Shown in pieces: positions 1-9,766 of a DNA stretch of 64,000 nucleotides. Each line of letters begins with the position of its first letter. Positions within the stretch are counted from its first letter, which is position 1. Source of the stretch: Tuberibacillus sp. Marseille-P3662. Its GTDB lineage: Bacteria; Bacillota; Bacilli; Bacillales; Sporolactobacillaceae. The stretch spans positions 434,001 to 498,000 of the forward strand of contig NZ_FXBS01000006.1 of NCBI RefSeq assembly GCF_900178005.1, in the 5' to 3' direction. A program made the position numbers and the translations under genes. The notes beneath the pieces are model-generated. The model had not been told where the DNA came from. It was given only the letters and a program-made list of their open reading frames with translations, and did not search any database.

Positions 1-1031
1 CAAGCTTTGGGTCCCCGCATATCTTGGAAACGAAATTGGCGGAATTAATAACAGAGCGGGTACCATCTGTAGATATTGTAAGAATGGTCAATTCTGGAAC
101 AGAAGCAACGATGAGTGCCTTGCGGTTGGCACGCGGTTATACCGGCCGGGACAAAATTTTGAAATTTGTTGGCTGTTATCATGGACATGGGGATTCACTA
201 CTCATCAAGGCAGGGTCCGGTGTGGCCACACTTGGATTACCTGATAGTCCTGGCGTTCCCTCAGGCATAGCTAGTAACACGATCACTGTCCCGTATAATG
301 ACTTAGAAAGTGTACGCTATGCATTTGAACAATATGGCGATGAATTAGCGGCCGTTATTGTTGAACCTGTTGCCGGGAATATGGGTGTTGTCCCGCCTCA
401 GCCTGGATTTCTTGAGGGATTGCGCGATGTAACAGAAGCGAATGGTTCCCTACTAATTTTTGATGAAGTGATGACCGGTTTTCGTGTAGGCTATAACTGT
501 GCACAAGGTTATTTCGGGGTCACACCGGACATCACTTGCTTCGGCAAAGTGATCGGTGGAGGTCTGCCTGTCGGTGCCTTTGGTGGTAGAAAAGACATTA
601 TGGAACAAATGGCTCCGAGTGGATCTATTTATCAATCGGGCACGCTTTCCGGAAACCCTCTAGCTATGGCAGCCGGTTATACAACACTTAAACAATTGAC
701 GCCAGATGATTATGATCAATTCAAGCAAAAAGCCAGCCGATTAGCTGAAGGTTATAAGCAGGCTGCTCGTCACTACGATGTGCCTTTAACGGTTAATCAA
801 GCGGGATCGATGTTTGGTGTGTTTTTCACAAACCAAGATGTTGTTGATTTTGATAGTGCTAAAAGTGCTGATCTTGACCTGTTTAAATCCTATTTTCATG
901 CAATGATTGAACAAGGTATATCACTCGCACCGTCTCAATTCGAAGGTCTGTTTCTATCAAAAGCTCATTCTGATGCGGATATTGAAACGACGATTGAGGC
1001 CGCTGAACAGGCTTTTTCAAAACTCTCATAA
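1..1031 (+). CDS. hemL: Glutamate-1-semialdehyde 2,1-aminomutase, 5' end missing
   Basis: PLP enzyme that converts glutamate-1-semialdehyde to 5-aminolevulinate, the last step of the C5 route to tetrapyrroles. The frame is already open at base 3, so the N-terminus lies outside the window. Visible family features are the [14 protein letters not shown] stretch, the FDEVMTGFR motif of the cofactor pocket, and [17 protein letters not shown] carrying the presumed PLP lysine. The C-terminal part is complete, with a stop at 1029. It is followed by a clear terminator and then spoVID, the same hemL-spoVID junction as in B. subtilis, where hemL ends the hemAXCDBL operon. Family assignment is firm. Confidence 0.96.
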   Translation, partial: SFGSPHILETKLAELITERVPSVDIVRMVNSGTEATMSALRLARGYTGRDKILKFVGCYHGHGDSLLIKAGSGVATLGLPDSPGVPSGIASNTITVPYNDLESVRYAFEQYGDELAAVIVEPVAGNMGVVPPQPGFLEGLRDVTEANGSLLIFDEVMTGFRVGYNCAQGYFGVTPDITCFGKVIGGGLPVGAFGGRKDIMEQMAPSGSIYQSGTLSGNPLAMAAGYTTLKQLTPDDYDQFKQKASRLAEGYKQAARHYDVPLTVNQAGSMFGVFFTNQDVVDFDSAKSADLDLFKSYFHAMIEQGISLAPSQFEGLFLSKAHSDADIETTIEAAEQAFSKLS

Positions 1032-1042
1032 AAAAAACGGAG

Positions 1043-1076
1043 AACCTGCAGTTGCTAAGCTGCAGGTTTTCTTTTT
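1043..1076 (+). terminator. Rho-independent terminator after hemL
   Basis: A perfect 9-bp stem (AACCTGCAG with CTGCAGGTT, 8-nt loop) is followed by TTTTCTTTTT. It ends the hem transcript before spoVID. Confidence 0.9.
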
Positions 1077-1147
1077 AATCTTTTATTCATAATTCCTCAT
1101 CTTCGGCATAGATTTATTAGTGATAACTGTTGAAGGGGTGAACTATC

Positions 1148-2233
1148 TTGTCTGAAACCGCCAATCAATTGCAGTTCTCCATTAATGAATCCATATGGTT
1201 TCAAGATGGGCAAGAGGCTGAAGAAATTATGTCCATTGCTCTCGAACCGGACATCAGGATAGAAGAAAATGACCAATATGTTTTAATTAAAGGCTCTTTA
1301 AGATTAAATGGCGAGTATAAGCCTGATGAAACGGCCTATGAAACAAATTCTGATCCTTTAGAGCAAAGTTCTTATCGAACGATGGACAGTATTACTGAGA
1401 CCGATGTGGATACGGCTTTGTTTGAACATCATTTTCCTGTAGATATTACAGTTCCGGCTAACAGAATCGATGAGGTTGGTGATGTGTTAGTTTCAGTAGA
1501 AACGTTTGATTACACATTAAAGGAGAATAATTGTATCCAACTGGAAGCGGATGTTGCTATTTCTGGACTTGTTGATCGTGAGGCAGCCGTTCCTTCATCC
1601 AAGTCTGATTCTGAGGAAGCATCTGAAGATCAAGAGGCAGTGACTCAACCTGAAGTTGATCATGCGGATGAGGTTGAAACTGATTTTGAGCCTGTGAGCT
1701 ACTCGGCGTATCGTCAATATGACGATGAAGAGATTGACGATACCCCGAAAGTGGATGTCATACCGAGAGAGGAAGAGGTTCAGGAAGAGGTTCAGGAAGA
1801 GGTTCAGGAAGAGGTTCAACCGGAACTCGATTATCAAACTGAACCGGAACGGCCCGGCGTCGACCAAGATGATGTCTATGAAGCGGAACCGCCTGCTGAG
1901 ACGCCATTTAAACAGTATGAGAGCCCGGCGATTGAAGTGGGTACCAACCCAGAAGTTCCTGAAGTTAATGATGTTGATAACCAGGATTCCGCCGGTACTT
2001 ATGTAAGCACACAAAATAGTGATAACGCACTTTATTTGACAAAAATGTTAGCTCAAGATGACGAGAACGAACAGTTTTCAAAAGTTAAAATGTGTATTGT
2101 TCAAAACGGTGAATCATTGGAAAGTATATCAGAACGGTATAAAGTCCCAGTTACCGCCATCCTTAGAAAAAATGAATTGGAAACAGATATCTTGAATGGC
2201 GGGCAAGTGCTTTATATTCCTGTTAACAATTAG
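1148..2233 (+). CDS. spoVID: Stage VI sporulation protein D (spore coat assembly)
   Basis: 361 residues. In B. subtilis SpoVID drives encasement of the forespore by coat proteins and contacts SafA and SpoIVA. The N-terminal half has the SpoVID beta-rich domain (QLQFSINESIWF, then DITVPANRI near residue 100). The middle is very acidic and low in complexity, with four exact EEVQ repeats at residues 209-224. The C-terminus (about 315-360) is a LysM domain (VQNGESLESISERYKVP, then QVLYIPV). The start is TTG at 1148 behind GAAGGGGTG. It lies between hemL and ysxE, as in other Bacillales. Its partner SafA is encoded in the same window at 23.9 kb. Confidence 0.92.
   Translation: MSETANQLQFSINESIWFQDGQEAEEIMSIALEPDIRIEENDQYVLIKGSLRLNGEYKPDETAYETNSDPLEQSSYRTMDSITETDVDTALFEHHFPVDITVPANRIDEVGDVLVSVETFDYTLKENNCIQLEADVAISGLVDREAAVPSSKSDSEEASEDQEAVTQPEVDHADEVETDFEPVSYSAYRQYDDEEIDDTPKVDVIPREEEVQEEVQEEVQEEVQPELDYQTEPERPGVDQDDVYEAEPPAETPFKQYESPAIEVGTNPEVPEVNDVDNQDSAGTYVSTQNSDNALYLTKMLAQDDENEQFSKVKMCIVQNGESLESISERYKVPVTAILRKNELETDILNGGQVLYIPVNN
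1772..1819 (+). repeat. Four 12-bp tandem repeats inside spoVID
   Basis: GAAGAGGTTCAG occurs four times head to tail, the last unit ending CAA. It encodes EEVQ four times in the acidic linker. Near-identity at DNA level points to recent slippage. Confidence 0.9.
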
Positions 2234-2252
2234 ACTATAAGTAATAACGGCA

Positions 2253-2282
2253 CGTGACCATAACGAGTTTGGTCACGTTTCT
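2253..2282 (+). terminator. Terminator after spoVID
   Basis: CGTGACCA pairs with TGGTCACG across a 9-nt loop, followed by TTTCTTATT. A GTG at 2254 lies inside this stem, which argues against starting ysxE there. Confidence 0.75.
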
Positions 2283-2322
2283 TATTCACCGAATAAAACG
2301 ATGGATACTTGGGGGTGAAAAC

Positions 2323-3336
2323 TTGGAACGCCTATCTGATTCGCAGCTTAATACAGTCATTGAACAATATGGGCTAAATCTTTTGTCATTAACGGTCTAT
2401 GATCGTTTGTTTAAAATTGATACGCTATCAGGGACGTATGCATTAAAAAAAACAGATATGAGTTCACAACGCGTAGAACAGTTCACCAATATTATAAGCC
2501 AGCTTGAGTCCCAGCCACTATCGCTCATCCCAATTATTCGTACGAAATATGGTGATTATGTTGTGGAAGCGGAAGGGGCTGTGTTTTATTTAATGCCCTG
2601 GATCAAGAATCAATTATTAGACGATGAGCATGAACGCGTCAAACGACTCGTCACTCAGACGGCGTTACTCCACCGTCATACCAAACGTGCTCAGCCTGAT
2701 GGAGGAATCGTTGCGGAGCAATTAAGGAATAGGTGGGCGCGTATAGAACAATTTATGGAGCAGTTTGCCGATCGCTCAGAACATCGATTGTATCCGTCTC
2801 CTTTTGAACAACAATATTTAAATAGCTTTCATCGTTTGATGACCGTCTCGGAGGATGCGAGACAACAATTAAATGAATGGCAACAGCAGTATAGAGATTC
2901 AGGTGAGTTATCCGTTATATGCCACGGCCGGCTCCAGCCAAACCGGGTTTTATCCACTCCGGAGAGTGATTATTTAACCATTTTTGACGATGCGTACCGG
3001 GCATCCCCCTGTTTTGATCTGGCGTATTTCTTTCGCCGGTTACCATATTATGTGAATGGGGAGGCTGAAAGCTATCAGCACTGGTTAACCTTGTATGAAG
3101 CGCATTATACGTTAAGTACAGCCGATTACTACTTATTGTCAGCGATGCTCATATTTCCAGAACCATTAGTATCCCGTACGATCGATTACACCCGTAGAGA
3201 CGATGACCAATTGGAGATTGATGCTGTTAACCAATGGAACTTTACGAAGGAGCATTATGAGGGACTGAATGCATGGGCAGCCACACTAGTTAAGGATGAT
3301 ATCTCTGATGCAACCGGCTCTAATGACAATTTATAG
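2323..3336 (+). CDS. ysxE: YsxE/CotS-family spore coat protein
   Basis: 337 residues, related to the CotS group of spore coat proteins with an aminoglycoside-phosphotransferase/kinase-like fold. VICHGRLQPNRVL (about residue 205) corresponds to the catalytic-loop region, and TIFDDAYRASPCFDLAYFFRR to the following DFG-like segment. The canonical aspartate of HGD is replaced by Arg here, so kinase activity is doubtful. I start it at TTG 2323, six bases behind GGGGGTG, because the upstream in-frame GTG at 2254 lies in the spoVID terminator. Synteny (spoVID-ysxE-valS) supports the name. The last 6 bp overlap the stop of the convergent small gene. Confidence 0.85.
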   Translation: MERLSDSQLNTVIEQYGLNLLSLTVYDRLFKIDTLSGTYALKKTDMSSQRVEQFTNIISQLESQPLSLIPIIRTKYGDYVVEAEGAVFYLMPWIKNQLLDDEHERVKRLVTQTALLHRHTKRAQPDGGIVAEQLRNRWARIEQFMEQFADRSEHRLYPSPFEQQYLNSFHRLMTVSEDARQQLNEWQQQYRDSGELSVICHGRLQPNRVLSTPESDYLTIFDDAYRASPCFDLAYFFRRLPYYVNGEAESYQHWLTLYEAHYTLSTADYYLLSAMLIFPEPLVSRTIDYTRRDDDQLEIDAVNQWNFTKEHYEGLNAWAATLVKDDISDATGSNDNL

Positions 3337-3528
3337 CCAACGCTTTAAGAAACATATATATAGACTGACTAATATCGCTAATAAAATCACATCAAACGTG
3401 GTTGGTAACATAATGGTTCTGAGTAGTTGAAAACAGGCAATCGGCAAAATCATCGTTTCCAAACCGTCTCTGACCCTCCGTAGCCATGGGGGCAGTCGAT
3501 ATTTATTGAACGTCCACCGGTTAAACAT
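3331..3528 (-). CDS. Small conserved-looking membrane protein, function unknown
   Basis: 65 residues. A basic N-terminus (MFNRWTFNKYRLPPWLRRV) is followed by one or two hydrophobic segments (ETMILPIACFQLLRTI and TTFDVILLAILVSLYICFL). Reality is supported by an ideal AAGGAGG ribosome site ten bases before the ATG on the minus strand and by its fit in the gap between ysxE and the valS leader. It converges on ysxE with a 6-bp overlap. I do not recognise a named family. Confidence 0.6.
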   Translation of the reverse strand: MFNRWTFNKYRLPPWLRRVRDGLETMILPIACFQLLRTIMLPTTFDVILLAILVSLYICFLKRWL

Positions 3529-3611
3529 GATTTATCTGCCTCCTTGGAGAGCTGTTTTATTGTATCCTATGGTTGGGATGGCCTAAATGTGCACAATTCC
3601 TAGTGATGGAG

Positions 3612-3640
3612 TTGACGTTTGGGTCGATTACGGGTAAAAT
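3612..3640 (+). promoter_or_regulatory. SigA-type promoter of valS leader
   Basis: TTGACG, 17-bp spacer, TAAAAT. It lies about 30 bp before the first T-box stem. Confidence 0.75.
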
Positions 3641-3647
3641 ATGTCTA

Positions 3648-3904
3648 CAAATAAGGTTCCTAAATGCTTGGAAAGGGAAGAGTAGGGCGAGCCAACCAAC
3701 AGAGAGAGAAATCACTTGCTGCAAGGTTTCTTTGGTACCAAGGCTACCCGAATGTCGCCCTGGAGCAGCTTCTCCGAATTTTTTGAAGTAGGATAAGCCG
3801 GTGTGTCGCCGTTACCTGTCAGAGCCGGCGTATGATTTTGTGCGTAAAAAAGGTGGTACCGCGGAGCGTTCTTCGTCCTTTAGGGAGAAGAAGGCTTTTT
3901 TATT
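3648..3904 (+). promoter_or_regulatory. T-box leader of valS (valine specifier)
   Basis: Contains the T-box core AGGTGGTACCGCGG at 3851-3864, an AGTA specifier-loop motif at 3681, the GGAGC motif near 3762, and a terminator helix (3867-3900) ending in a T run. In the 3' side of the specifier loop the pattern GAA-T-GTC puts a GUC (Val) codon at 3754-3756, just before GCCC, which can pair with GGGC at 3685. Uncharged tRNA-Val should stabilise the antiterminator and switch on valS. Short open frames read through this region are not genes. Confidence 0.92.
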
Positions 3905-3944
3905 TTGGTTAAAAATTTTGGCAACATATAGAAGGAGTGAGGAT

Positions 3945-6584
3945 ATGGCAGAGCAGCAAGAAATGCCGACGAAATATGATCCGGGGCAATCTGAAGCTAA
4001 GTGGTATGAGACTTGGAAGCAAAATGATTATTTTAATGCCGATAATGATCAGAGTAAGACGCCGTATACGATTGTGATTCCACCTCCAAATGTCACAGGC
4101 AAATTACACCTTGGTCATGCATGGGACACAACGATGCAAGATTTATTGGTTCGCTTTAAAAGAATGCAAGGCTATGATGCCCTCTATTTGCCAGGGATGG
4201 ATCATGCCGGTATCGCAACACAGTCTAAGGTTGAAGGAAAGTTGAAAGAAGAAGGTCAGAGTCGTTATGATCTAGGACGCGAAAATTTCCTAGAAGTGGC
4301 ATGGAATTGGAAAGATGAATATGCGACATTCATTCGTGAACAATGGGCCAAGCTTGGCTTATCTCTCGATTATTCACGGGAGCGATTTACACTTGATCAA
4401 GGGTTGTCAGAGGCCGTTCGTCATGTCTTTGTCAACTTATATGAAAAAGGCCTGATTTATCGCGGCGAATATATTATTAACTGGGATCCGGCCACACAAA
4501 CCGCACTCTCAGACATTGAGGTTGAATATAAAGAGATTCAAGGCCACTTGTATCATATGCGTTATCCATTAACTGACGGCTCCGGGGCGATTGAAATTGC
4601 CACAACACGTCCGGAAACAATGCTTGGGGATACAGCGATTGCCGTTCACCCTGATGACGAGCGTTATCAAGATTTAATTGGAAAGACAGCGGTTTTACCG
4701 ATTGTTGGACGGGAGATTCCGATTGTTTCAGATAGCTATGTTGAGATGGCATTTGGCTCAGGCGCTGTTAAAATCACGCCGGCTCATGACCCGAACGATT
4801 TTGAGATGGGGAACCGCCATGATTTGTCAAGGATTTTAGTTATGGACGAATCAGGAACCATGAATGATAATGCTGGTAAGTACCAAGGTATGAACCGATT
4901 TGAATGCCGCAACCAGTTGGTTGCAGATTTGCAGTCAGAGGGTGTTTTAACTGAGGTCGAAGAACATATGCATTCGGTCGGTCATTCTGAGCGAAGCGGT
5001 GCGGTTGTTGAACCGTATTTATCAACCCAGTGGTTCGTTAAAATGCAGCCGATTGCTGATGAAGCCATCAATTTGCAATCAAACGACGATAAAGTTAATT
5101 TCGTTCCACCGCGGTTTGAAAATACCTATCTGCATTGGATGGAAAACATACGTGATTGGTGTATTTCCCGTCAACTATGGTGGGGACATCGGATTCCAGC
5201 TTGGTACCATAAAAAAACCGGCGAGGTTTATGTTGGCATGGAGGCGCCTGAAAATCTAGATGATTGGCGACAGGATGATGACGTTTTAGACACGTGGTTT
5301 AGCTCAGCTTTGTGGCCATTCTCAACATTAGGTTGGCCTGATGAACAAGCAGAAGATTACCAGCGCTATTTCCCAACAAATACGCTTGTCACAGGTTATG
5401 ACATTATTTTCTTCTGGGTTGCACGAATGATTTTTCAGTCGGTTGAATTCACGGGAACGAAGCCATTTGCTGATGTGTTGCTTCATGGTCTAGTTAGAGA
5501 TGCTGAGGGCCGTAAGATGAGTAAGTCGCTAGGCAATGGCATTGATCCCATGGATGTAATTGATCAATATGGTGCGGACGCGCTGCGCTATACGCTTGCG
5601 ACAGGGACAACCCCGGGGAACGATTTACGCTTCCAATGGGAGAAAGTAGAAGCAAACTGGAATTTTGCCAACAAGATTTGGAATGCATCGCGGTTTGTGA
5701 TCATGAACTTAGGTGACTTTACCGCTCGTGATATTAATCTTTCTGGTCAAAAAACGGTGGCTGATGAATGGATTTTGACACGTTTGAATGACACTATTGA
5801 GACGGTAACAAAATTCTTTGACCGTTATGATTTCGGTGAAGCCGGTCGTCACTTATATTCATTTATTTGGGATGATTTCTGTGATTGGTATATCGAGATG
5901 GCCAAATTGCCGTTGTATGGCGATGATCGTAACGCCAAATTAATGACAAAGTCCGTCTTGTGTTATGTCTTGGACCAAACATTACGTTTGCTTCATCCCA
6001 TCATGCCGTTTGTGACGGAAGAAATTTGGCAGCACTTACCACATCAAGGTGAGACGCTCATGCGGCAAAGCTGGCCGGAAACGAATCCATCTTGGCATAA
6101 TAATCAGGCTGTTCATGCCATGCAGTTACTACAAAATATTATTAAAAATGTTAGAAATATCAGGGCGGAAAAAGACGTCGCACCAAGTAAACCCATTGTT
6201 TTACAAATCAAGCCCGCTTCCGAAGATGCTGCTCAAGTTATCAAAAATAATCAGGCCTATATTGAGCGGTTTTGTCATCCAGAGACCCTTGATGTCAATC
6301 CGGATTTAGAACCATCGGAACAATCCGTATCAGCGGTTGTCACCGGTGCAGAGTTGTATTTGCCGCTAGAAGGGTTGATCGACATTGATGAAGAATTAAA
6401 CCGATTGAACGATGAACTTAGGCGGTTGAACTCTGAAGTGGAACGTGTCCAAAAGAAATTGAATAACGAAGGATTTGTTAATAAAGCGCCTGAAAGCGTT
6501 GTTGATGCTGAACGGCAAAAAGAAAAAGATTACCTTGAAAAACGAGACAAAGTCAAAGAGCGTATTGCCGAACTCAGGCAGTAA
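3945..6584 (+). CDS. valS: Valyl-tRNA synthetase
   Basis: 879 residues, the usual length for bacterial ValRS. Class I synthetase: HLGH at residues 55-58 (HIGH motif), KMSKS at 524-528, and an editing (CP1) insertion with the [10 protein letters not shown] motif near residue 220. The C-terminal 70 residues ([19 protein letters not shown] onwards) form the coiled-coil tRNA-binding arm. The frame is open further upstream through the T-box, but ATG 3945 behind GAAGGAGTGAGG is the true start. It charges tRNA-Val and edits mischarged Thr. Controlled by the T-box leader just upstream. Confidence 0.98.
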   Translation: MAEQQEMPTKYDPGQSEAKWYETWKQNDYFNADNDQSKTPYTIVIPPPNVTGKLHLGHAWDTTMQDLLVRFKRMQGYDALYLPGMDHAGIATQSKVEGKLKEEGQSRYDLGRENFLEVAWNWKDEYATFIREQWAKLGLSLDYSRERFTLDQGLSEAVRHVFVNLYEKGLIYRGEYIINWDPATQTALSDIEVEYKEIQGHLYHMRYPLTDGSGAIEIATTRPETMLGDTAIAVHPDDERYQDLIGKTAVLPIVGREIPIVSDSYVEMAFGSGAVKITPAHDPNDFEMGNRHDLSRILVMDESGTMNDNAGKYQGMNRFECRNQLVADLQSEGVLTEVEEHMHSVGHSERSGAVVEPYLSTQWFVKMQPIADEAINLQSNDDKVNFVPPRFENTYLHWMENIRDWCISRQLWWGHRIPAWYHKKTGEVYVGMEAPENLDDWRQDDDVLDTWFSSALWPFSTLGWPDEQAEDYQRYFPTNTLVTGYDIIFFWVARMIFQSVEFTGTKPFADVLLHGLVRDAEGRKMSKSLGNGIDPMDVIDQYGADALRYTLATGTTPGNDLRFQWEKVEANWNFANKIWNASRFVIMNLGDFTARDINLSGQKTVADEWILTRLNDTIETVTKFFDRYDFGEAGRHLYSFIWDDFCDWYIEMAKLPLYGDDRNAKLMTKSVLCYVLDQTLRLLHPIMPFVTEEIWQHLPHQGETLMRQSWPETNPSWHNNQAVHAMQLLQNIIKNVRNIRAEKDVAPSKPIVLQIKPASEDAAQVIKNNQAYIERFCHPETLDVNPDLEPSEQSVSAVVTGAELYLPLEGLIDIDEELNRLNDELRRLNSEVERVQKKLNNEGFVNKAPESVVDAERQKEKDYLEKRDKVKERIAELRQ

Positions 6585-6596
6585 AAATTAAGGATG

Positions 6597-6630
6597 AAGG
6601 TGGCGGTCGATAATCCGTCGCCTTTTTATT
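6597..6630 (+). terminator. Terminator between valS and folC
   Basis: AAGGTGGCGG pairs with CCGTCGCCTT (two wobble pairs, 8-nt loop), followed by TTTTTATTT. Confidence 0.75.
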
Positions 6631-6645
6631 TGGAGGTTAGAGTAA

Positions 6646-7953
6646 ATGTTTATGACACGAGATGATGTTTTAGAAGCACTTCATCAGTTAAAACCACATG
6701 GCATTAAGCCAGGAACAGAACGTATGACATGGATCTTGAATCAGTTAGGGAATCCAGAAAGGCGTATTAAGGCCATTCATATAGGGGGGACCAATGGTAA
6801 AGGGTCGGTGGTTAACTTCCTTAGTTCTATGTATCGAGAAGCCGGCTATGATGTTGGAGCCTTTATCTCACCATATATAACGACATTCAATGAACGAATT
6901 TCAATCAATGGGGTCAATATTACCGATCAAGACTTGGTTGCAGCCGCTAACGAGGTATTCCCGTATGTACAAAATCTTATTTCGACAACGGATTTAGGCG
7001 AACCGACGGAATTTGAAGTGATTACATTAATCAGTTTAGTTTATTTTAGCAGGATCAGACGTTGTGATCTAGTGCTATATGAAGTCGGCCTTGGCGGTCG
7101 TCTTGATTCGACGAATGTTATTCATCCAATTGCGACAGTCATCACCAATGTTGGTCAAGATCATATGGCCTATTTAGGAAATACTCTTGAAAGTATTGCC
7201 CGGGAAAAAGCCGGAATTATTAAATCAGGTGTTGCGGTGATCACGACTGCAGATGATCCAGCGCTTAACATCATCACTGAAACAGCGAAGGAATATCATG
7301 CTCCCTTATACGCGTTAAATCAACGTTTCTCTGTCACTCCTGAGGATGAGAACGAACCGGAAGTTGATTTTACTTTCAGCTATGGTAGGAAGGTCATGGA
7401 TCATCTCTCGATTAATATGATAGGAACACATCAATTAAAAAATGCTGCGGCAGCGCTGATGGTTGTTGATTACTTAGAAACGTTTTATGCGATTTTATGT
7501 GATCGTGAACATGTATATGCTGGTTTACGCAAAGCATCATGGCCCGGCCGAATGGAAATTGTGTCTCGACAACCGCTTACAATCTTAGATGGGGCTCATA
7601 ATCCGGAAGGAATGCAGGCTTTGGTTACGACGTTACAAACAAAATATCCTGATTATAATGTACGTGTCCTCTATACCTCTTTAAGTGACAAACCCAATGA
7701 CGATATGATCAAGAGCCTATCCGGACAAGTGCAGACCATGATATTGACAACTTTTGATTTTCCACGGGCGAGTCAACCTGAGCAACTCAAAAATTTATCG
7801 GTTTGTCCTGACAGCCGTGTACAAGCAGATTGGGAATCTGCCCTGAACCAGCTTATAAATGAAGCAGATGAGCAAGATTTAATCTTGATATGCGGATCTC
7901 TATACTTTGTAGCGGAAGTCCGGAAGCGATTCGTTAAAACCGCTAATTTTTAA
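6646..7953 (+). CDS. folC: Bifunctional folylpolyglutamate/dihydrofolate synthase
   Basis: 435 residues, the normal FolC length. Mur-ligase-like ATP-dependent ligase that adds glutamate to dihydropteroate and to folates. It shows the P-loop HIGGTNGKGS (residues 45-54), the Ser/Tyr-rich PYITTFNERI segment, the EVGLGGRLDSTN motif that binds Mg/ATP, and LDGAHNPEG in the C-terminal domain. ATG 6646 follows GGAGG, with a second ATG two codons later. Placement after valS is conserved in Bacillales. Confidence 0.97.
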   Translation: MFMTRDDVLEALHQLKPHGIKPGTERMTWILNQLGNPERRIKAIHIGGTNGKGSVVNFLSSMYREAGYDVGAFISPYITTFNERISINGVNITDQDLVAAANEVFPYVQNLISTTDLGEPTEFEVITLISLVYFSRIRRCDLVLYEVGLGGRLDSTNVIHPIATVITNVGQDHMAYLGNTLESIAREKAGIIKSGVAVITTADDPALNIITETAKEYHAPLYALNQRFSVTPEDENEPEVDFTFSYGRKVMDHLSINMIGTHQLKNAAAALMVVDYLETFYAILCDREHVYAGLRKASWPGRMEIVSRQPLTILDGAHNPEGMQALVTTLQTKYPDYNVRVLYTSLSDKPNDDMIKSLSGQVQTMILTTFDFPRASQPEQLKNLSVCPDSRVQADWESALNQLINEADEQDLILICGSLYFVAEVRKRFVKTANF

Positions 7954-7980
7954 ATTATTTTCAAAAAAGGATACATTTTT

Positions 7981-8003
7981 TTAGCAAAGTTTGCTAATAT
8001 AAT
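7981..8003 (+). promoter_or_regulatory. Promoter with palindromic operator upstream of the cyclase gene
   Basis: A perfect TATAAT occupies 7998-8003. Directly upstream, at 7981-7997, is TTAGCAAA-G-TTTGCTAA, a palindrome with exact 8-bp arms around one central base. No good -35 is visible at the expected distance (ATTTTT), which fits a promoter needing or blocked by a bound regulator. The regulator is unknown. Confidence 0.5.
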
Positions 8004-8056
8004 AACTAGCCATAAAGTTGGAGGACTTTTGTACGGACTTAAAGGAGGTGATGGTG

Positions 8057-9754
8057 ATGAGTGAGCGGCAAACCAACCTATTATGGATGATTTGGGCAGT
8101 AATCGGCCCGCTCAGCTTTATTGTTGTATATATCACCAACCCTCCGGTTATGAACGGCTCGTTTCTGGCCATTATGACGATGGCAGGCTTATTGATTGTT
8201 TCTGCCTTATCCTACTTTAGAGTGCGTGGGACAGATATTATTGTACTGCAAGGCATTTCTATTGCCGTATTTTTGATTTTTGGTCTATTTGTGGAAATGG
8301 CATTAACGCAAATATCCATTCTTATTTATATGTTATCCAAACGATTATCCAGAGAGCAGCACTATAAATTTCCAATTAATTCGCTCATGTTTTTGTTTGT
8401 ATCCATTGTTTCAGCACTGATCTATTTTTGGCTCGGCGGTGATATTGGGATGACACAAAATAGTCGAACCTTAGATTTCATCCCCATATTGGGCTATGTT
8501 CTAGCTTCGTTTGGAAGCAATCAGTTGTTTTTATATGGACTCAGATGGTTTCTTATAAAAGACAGACGTTTTTTTGGCAAAGATTTGTTTTGGGAATTGA
8601 TAACGATTATATTAATGATGCCTGTAGGCATTATCCTATATATTTTATTTTTTGATATGGGGATTTACGGCATCCTGATTATTGCCATACCGGTAATGAC
8701 TTTGTCGATCATATTCCGCATGATGAACCGGAGCTATGAAGTGAATCAATTGCTTCAACGATCAAATCAAATCGGTCAGCAGTTAACGGAAAAGTTGGAA
8801 GTTAATCAAATCACAAATTTATTTTTTCAATCTATTACGAAAATTTTAAGAGTTGACTATTTATACATTATTGATATCGATGATCAGGGAAAGTTCAGTC
8901 TTGTTCAACTCTATGAGAAATCCCCGAATGCGGTTAAAGGTGGGCAAATCAAATCCTCATCAGGAATTAGCTGGAAAGTAGGATACACAGGAGGAAGTTA
9001 CCGCGCTGACAAACGAAAGCAATGGCGTCATTTATCAAAAGGATTTTTGCCTAGAACGGCTGAATCCGTTCTATCCGTTCCTATGAGAAGAAATAATGAG
9101 GTTGTGGGTGTGATCACCGCCGCGTCGGAATCCAAATATGTATATGAAAAACATCACTTGATGGTTTTAGAAATTATGGCGAATTTTTTAGGAGTCGCCA
9201 TTGAAAACGCCCGGAACTATGAAAAGACCAAACAAGAGAGCGAACGTTGTCCACTAACCAACTTGTATAATTATAGATATTTTGCAAATTTACTGGAAGG
9301 TCATTTTCGAAATCTGACCGCTGATGAACCGTTCTCGATCATTATGATTGACTTAGACTTTTTCAAACGCATTAATGATACCTATGGTCACGAAACCGGG
9401 AATCAGGTGTTACGCGAAGTGGCGAAACGGTTAATGCAAATTGTTGGTCAAGGGGGGACTGTGGCTCGGTATGGTGGAGAAGAATTTGTTGTTTATTTGC
9501 CGAATGCTGAATGGGGGGATGCCTTTGAAATGGCTGAAGATATCCGTTATCGAATTTCGGAAGAACCATTTTTAACAGTATCATCGCTGGAATATGAAGA
9601 GAAAGAATGGATTCATCTAACAGCTAGCATCGGTATATCGACGGCACCTGAACAAGGAGAAGATTCCGTGACATTGATCAGAAATGCTGATCGAGCTATG
9701 TATTCTGGTGCCAAAAAAAAGGGACGAAATCGTGTAGCTACCTATACAGGTTAA
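8057..9754 (+). CDS. Membrane GAF-GGDEF diguanylate cyclase
   Basis: 565 residues from ATG 8057, eight bases after AAGGAGG. The N-terminal 230 residues hold about seven hydrophobic helices. Next is a GAF-like sensor domain (about 255-390, VTGVITAASE-type core VVGVITAASES) and a C-terminal GGDEF domain. The active site reads ARYGGEEFVV, and the metal and substrate residues DLDFFKRINDTYGH are intact, so c-di-GMP synthesis is likely. The inhibitory RxxD site upstream of GGEEF is replaced by GQGG, and the usual DxLTGLxN entry motif is CPLTNLYN. comC starts 12 bp after its stop, so the two are probably co-transcribed. B. subtilis has no cyclase at this place. Confidence 0.88.
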   Translation: MSERQTNLLWMIWAVIGPLSFIVVYITNPPVMNGSFLAIMTMAGLLIVSALSYFRVRGTDIIVLQGISIAVFLIFGLFVEMALTQISILIYMLSKRLSREQHYKFPINSLMFLFVSIVSALIYFWLGGDIGMTQNSRTLDFIPILGYVLASFGSNQLFLYGLRWFLIKDRRFFGKDLFWELITIILMMPVGIILYILFFDMGIYGILIIAIPVMTLSIIFRMMNRSYEVNQLLQRSNQIGQQLTEKLEVNQITNLFFQSITKILRVDYLYIIDIDDQGKFSLVQLYEKSPNAVKGGQIKSSSGISWKVGYTGGSYRADKRKQWRHLSKGFLPRTAESVLSVPMRRNNEVVGVITAASESKYVYEKHHLMVLEIMANFLGVAIENARNYEKTKQESERCPLTNLYNYRYFANLLEGHFRNLTADEPFSIIMIDLDFFKRINDTYGHETGNQVLREVAKRLMQIVGQGGTVARYGGEEFVVYLPNAEWGDAFEMAEDIRYRISEEPFLTVSSLEYEEKEWIHLTASIGISTAPEQGEDSVTLIRNADRAMYSGAKKKGRNRVATYTG

Positions 9755-9766
9755 GAGGGGTGTTCT

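Noticed and set aside
1595-2014. 139-codon minus-strand ORF inside spoVID
   Set aside because: Contains LFLNLFLNLF repeats that are only the complement of the EEVQ-coding repeat.
2254-2322. Upstream GTG start for ysxE
   Set aside because: It lies within the spoVID terminator stem; TTG 2323 has a strong ribosome site at correct spacing.
3573-3791. 72-codon ORF before valS, and the N-terminal extension of the valS frame from 3801
   Set aside because: Both lie in the T-box leader RNA; the conserved ValRS start is ATG 3945.
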